From an uncultured Acidobacteriota bacterium (lineage in GTDB: Bacteria > Acidobacteriota > Terriglobia > Terriglobales > Acidobacteriaceae), in contig CAIZGA010000117.1 in NCBI GenBank assembly GCA_903932385.1, positions 1 to 6,408 on the forward strand: a stretch of DNA of 6,408 nucleotides. Reading direction: 5' to 3'. Below the pieces are notes generated by a model that did no database searches, was not told the origin of the DNA, and was given only the letters and a program-made list of their open reading frames with translations. Shown one piece after another: positions 4,996 through 6,408 of this stretch. A program made the translations under genes and the position numbers. How positions within the stretch are numbered: position 1 is the stretch's first letter; the number at the start of each line of letters is the position of its first letter.

Positions 4996-6408
4996 CTATT
5001 TCCCGAACTTATACGAGAGACTGAGGCTGGCGTAGCTGGGGATGCGCACGCCGACAACCTCGCTGACCGGGTTGGCCGCCACCAGGCCATTGCTGCCGAG
5101 GCCGACCGCGCCGGGCGCATAAACGCTGGCGGCGGCAAAGCTCTCCGTGGTCTGGCCGGTCCAGCCGCTGGCAATCATGGTGTTCAGGCCGAGGTTAATT
5201 TTGCCGGCATCAAAGGACCGAGCCAACGCAAGGCGGAACTCTTTATTAGCCACACCGATGCAGTAGTAGCTCAACGCCAGCGGGTCGCCGCCCAGATAGC
5301 TGCTTTCGCTGCAGCCGTTGCCGACTACTTTTTTACCGACATATTCGTACTCGGCTTTTAACTGCAGATGCAGGGGCAGCTTTTCATACGTGCCGGAAAG
5401 ATCGGCAATCACGCGCGGAGCTTCTGGCACGATGGAGAACGATGTGTTGACGAGGCGGGCGTCGGCTTGCTCATAGGTGGCCTGTAGCGAGCCGTGCGGC
5501 AGACTGTGGCGCACAGTGGCAGAGAGATAACGGATGCGCCCCGGGCCAAGATCAAACTGCAGGCCCTGGTCGGGATCAATTTTTCCGTACTCGGCGCTTT
5601 GCGTTTCGTGGCCGAGTTCGAGCTTGATTTCAGTCTTGTGGATGGTCTTGCCGGCCATCAGTTGGTAAGAGCGTGCCGTCTCGACCGGGTCGACAGATGT
5701 GGGGCCGGAGAGTGCCGTACCTTCGCGCGGGTCCTCAGTAAAAAATGATTTTCCTAAACTGAGCGTGACCAGCGGCACCGCCCAGGTTGGATCCGGTACA
5801 AAACGAAATGTTGCCTTGGGCGAGTTCAGCCCGATGAATTGATTCCAGGAATTTGCCGGCGTTATCAGGTCGGTGTTGTGGATGGAGATTTCATCGCGGC
5901 GCAGGCCAACGTAGTAGTCGAAGTGATGGCCGAGATTTCCCTGCCCGGCGACGAAGGGTGTTATCGGCGCAATGGTGACGTTGTTGCCATCAATTTTTAC
6001 GAAGGGCCCGTACACATACGGCTGCGCGGGATTGTAAAAGTTGTAGTGGTCGAGGTCATCTCGACGGGGTGCTTCGCGGTTGTAATCGGCACCAGCCAGC
6101 AGCGTGAAAGACTTTGCAAGTTTATTGACGTATGTAGCATTCGCGCCGCCCACAGTGCGGAACTCACTCTGCCGAATCAGGCCGAGGCCGAAGTCCGAAA
6201 ACAGTGAAAGATTGTAGGTGCGGAAATATCCGGAGAGTTGAAACTCCTGATTGCTGTTGAGCTGCCACAGATCATTCACGGCCAGTAGCGCGGTGTGGGT
6301 CTGGTCCTTCTGGCGCGGGTCAATCGTATCTGGATAAATTTTCCAGCCGGCGGCTGCATCGATGGAATTGAATCCGTAAATTGGCTTCAGCCCGGCCAGG
6401 AATCCATA
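4996..6408 (-). CDS. TonB-dependent outer-membrane receptor, C-terminal part (partial)
   Basis: The frame is open from the window edge to TAG at 4996, giving 470 residues that lack the N-terminus. The whole piece alternates polar and hydrophobic residues with many aromatics, the pattern of amphipathic strands of a beta-barrel. Examples are FQLSGYFRTYNLSLFSDFGL, ATFRFVPD, VTLSLGKSFF, TEIKLELGHE and the final strand YASLSLSYKFGK, which ends close to an aromatic residue as outer-membrane proteins do. SLGKSFFTEDPR and an ETARSYQLMAG strand are typical of TonB-dependent receptors. Such proteins import siderophores, cobalamin, metals or glycans, powered by TonB-ExbBD; the substrate cannot be told from this part. 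The signal peptide, TonB box and plug domain lie outside the window. Two cysteines spaced C-X16-C (codons 5311-5313 and 5260-5262) may form a surface-loop disulfide. A non-TonB porin is a less likely alternative. Confidence 0.75.
   Translation of the reverse strand, partial: YGFLAGLKPIYGFNSIDAAAGWKIYPDTIDPRQKDQTHTALLAVNDLWQLNSNQEFQLSGYFRTYNLSLFSDFGLGLIRQSEFRTVGGANATYVNKLAKSFTLLAGADYNREAPRRDDLDHYNFYNPAQPYVYGPFVKIDGNNVTIAPITPFVAGQGNLGHHFDYYVGLRRDEISIHNTDLITPANSWNQFIGLNSPKATFRFVPDPTWAVPLVTLSLGKSFFTEDPREGTALSGPTSVDPVETARSYQLMAGKTIHKTEIKLELGHETQSAEYGKIDPDQGLQFDLGPGRIRYLSATVRHSLPHGSLQATYEQADARLVNTSFSIVPEAPRVIADLSGTYEKLPLHLQLKAEYEYVGKKVVGNGCSESSYLGGDPLALSYYCIGVANKEFRLALARSFDAGKINLGLNTMIASGWTGQTTESFAAASVYAPGAVGLGSNGLVAANPVSEVVGVRIPSYASLSLSYKFGK

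Noticed and set aside
5839..6207. A 122-codon plus-strand frame opposite the receptor gene
   Set aside because: It mirrors the beta-barrel coding strand; its Val-rich repeats are explained by the antisense of Asn/Asp/Tyr codons in the receptor.
1..6408. CRISPR array, tRNA, rRNA, phage or defence genes
   Set aside because: No regularly spaced repeats, tRNA-like or rRNA sequence, or recognisable mobile or defence protein motifs were seen on either strand.

Overview
The window reads as chromosomal DNA from a GC-rich, Gram-negative bacterium. The gene order gmk-rpoZ-coaBC-udg-priA, the family 4 uracil-DNA glycosylase with a long Pro/Ala-rich N-terminus, and the TonB-dependent receptor beside it together suggest Acidobacteriota (Terriglobia-like). 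That assignment is inference from gene content, not from a marker gene. Every supported gene lies on the minus strand, so transcription runs from 6408 towards 1. The plus strand holds only shadow frames.

In transcription order: (1) 6408-4996 is the C-terminal beta-barrel part of a TonB-dependent outer-membrane receptor, cut by the window edge. (2) A short AT-rich gap with a small imperfect palindrome follows. (3) 4914-4195 is guanylate kinase (gmk), probably starting at TTG. (4) 4121-3909 is RNA polymerase omega (rpoZ), starting at GTG behind a strong Shine-Dalgarno. (5) 3860-2610 is the bifunctional CoaBC of coenzyme A synthesis. (6) 2532-1690 is a family 4 (4Fe-4S) uracil-DNA glycosylase, whose first ~25 codons appear to lie in another frame upstream (2606-2533). 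(7) 1655-1 is the N-terminal and helicase-lobe-1 part of the replication restart helicase PriA, open at the window edge.

Genes 3-7 are separated by 3 to 77 nt with no visible terminator and are probably one operon. It supplies nucleotides (Gmk), cofactor (CoaBC) and an RNA polymerase subunit (omega), plus uracil excision and restart of stalled forks (PriA). The order gmk-rpoZ-coaBC-priA is widespread in bacteria; the glycosylase between coaBC and priA is the local variation.

I found no undescribed system, mobile element, CRISPR array or RNA gene. The two points most worth checking are sequence anomalies. PriA similarity stops abruptly at about position 104, where the conserved Arg-Arg-Gly stretch should follow. 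The 5' end of the uracil-DNA glycosylase gene seems to lack one base in a five-C run (plus strand 2547-2551).
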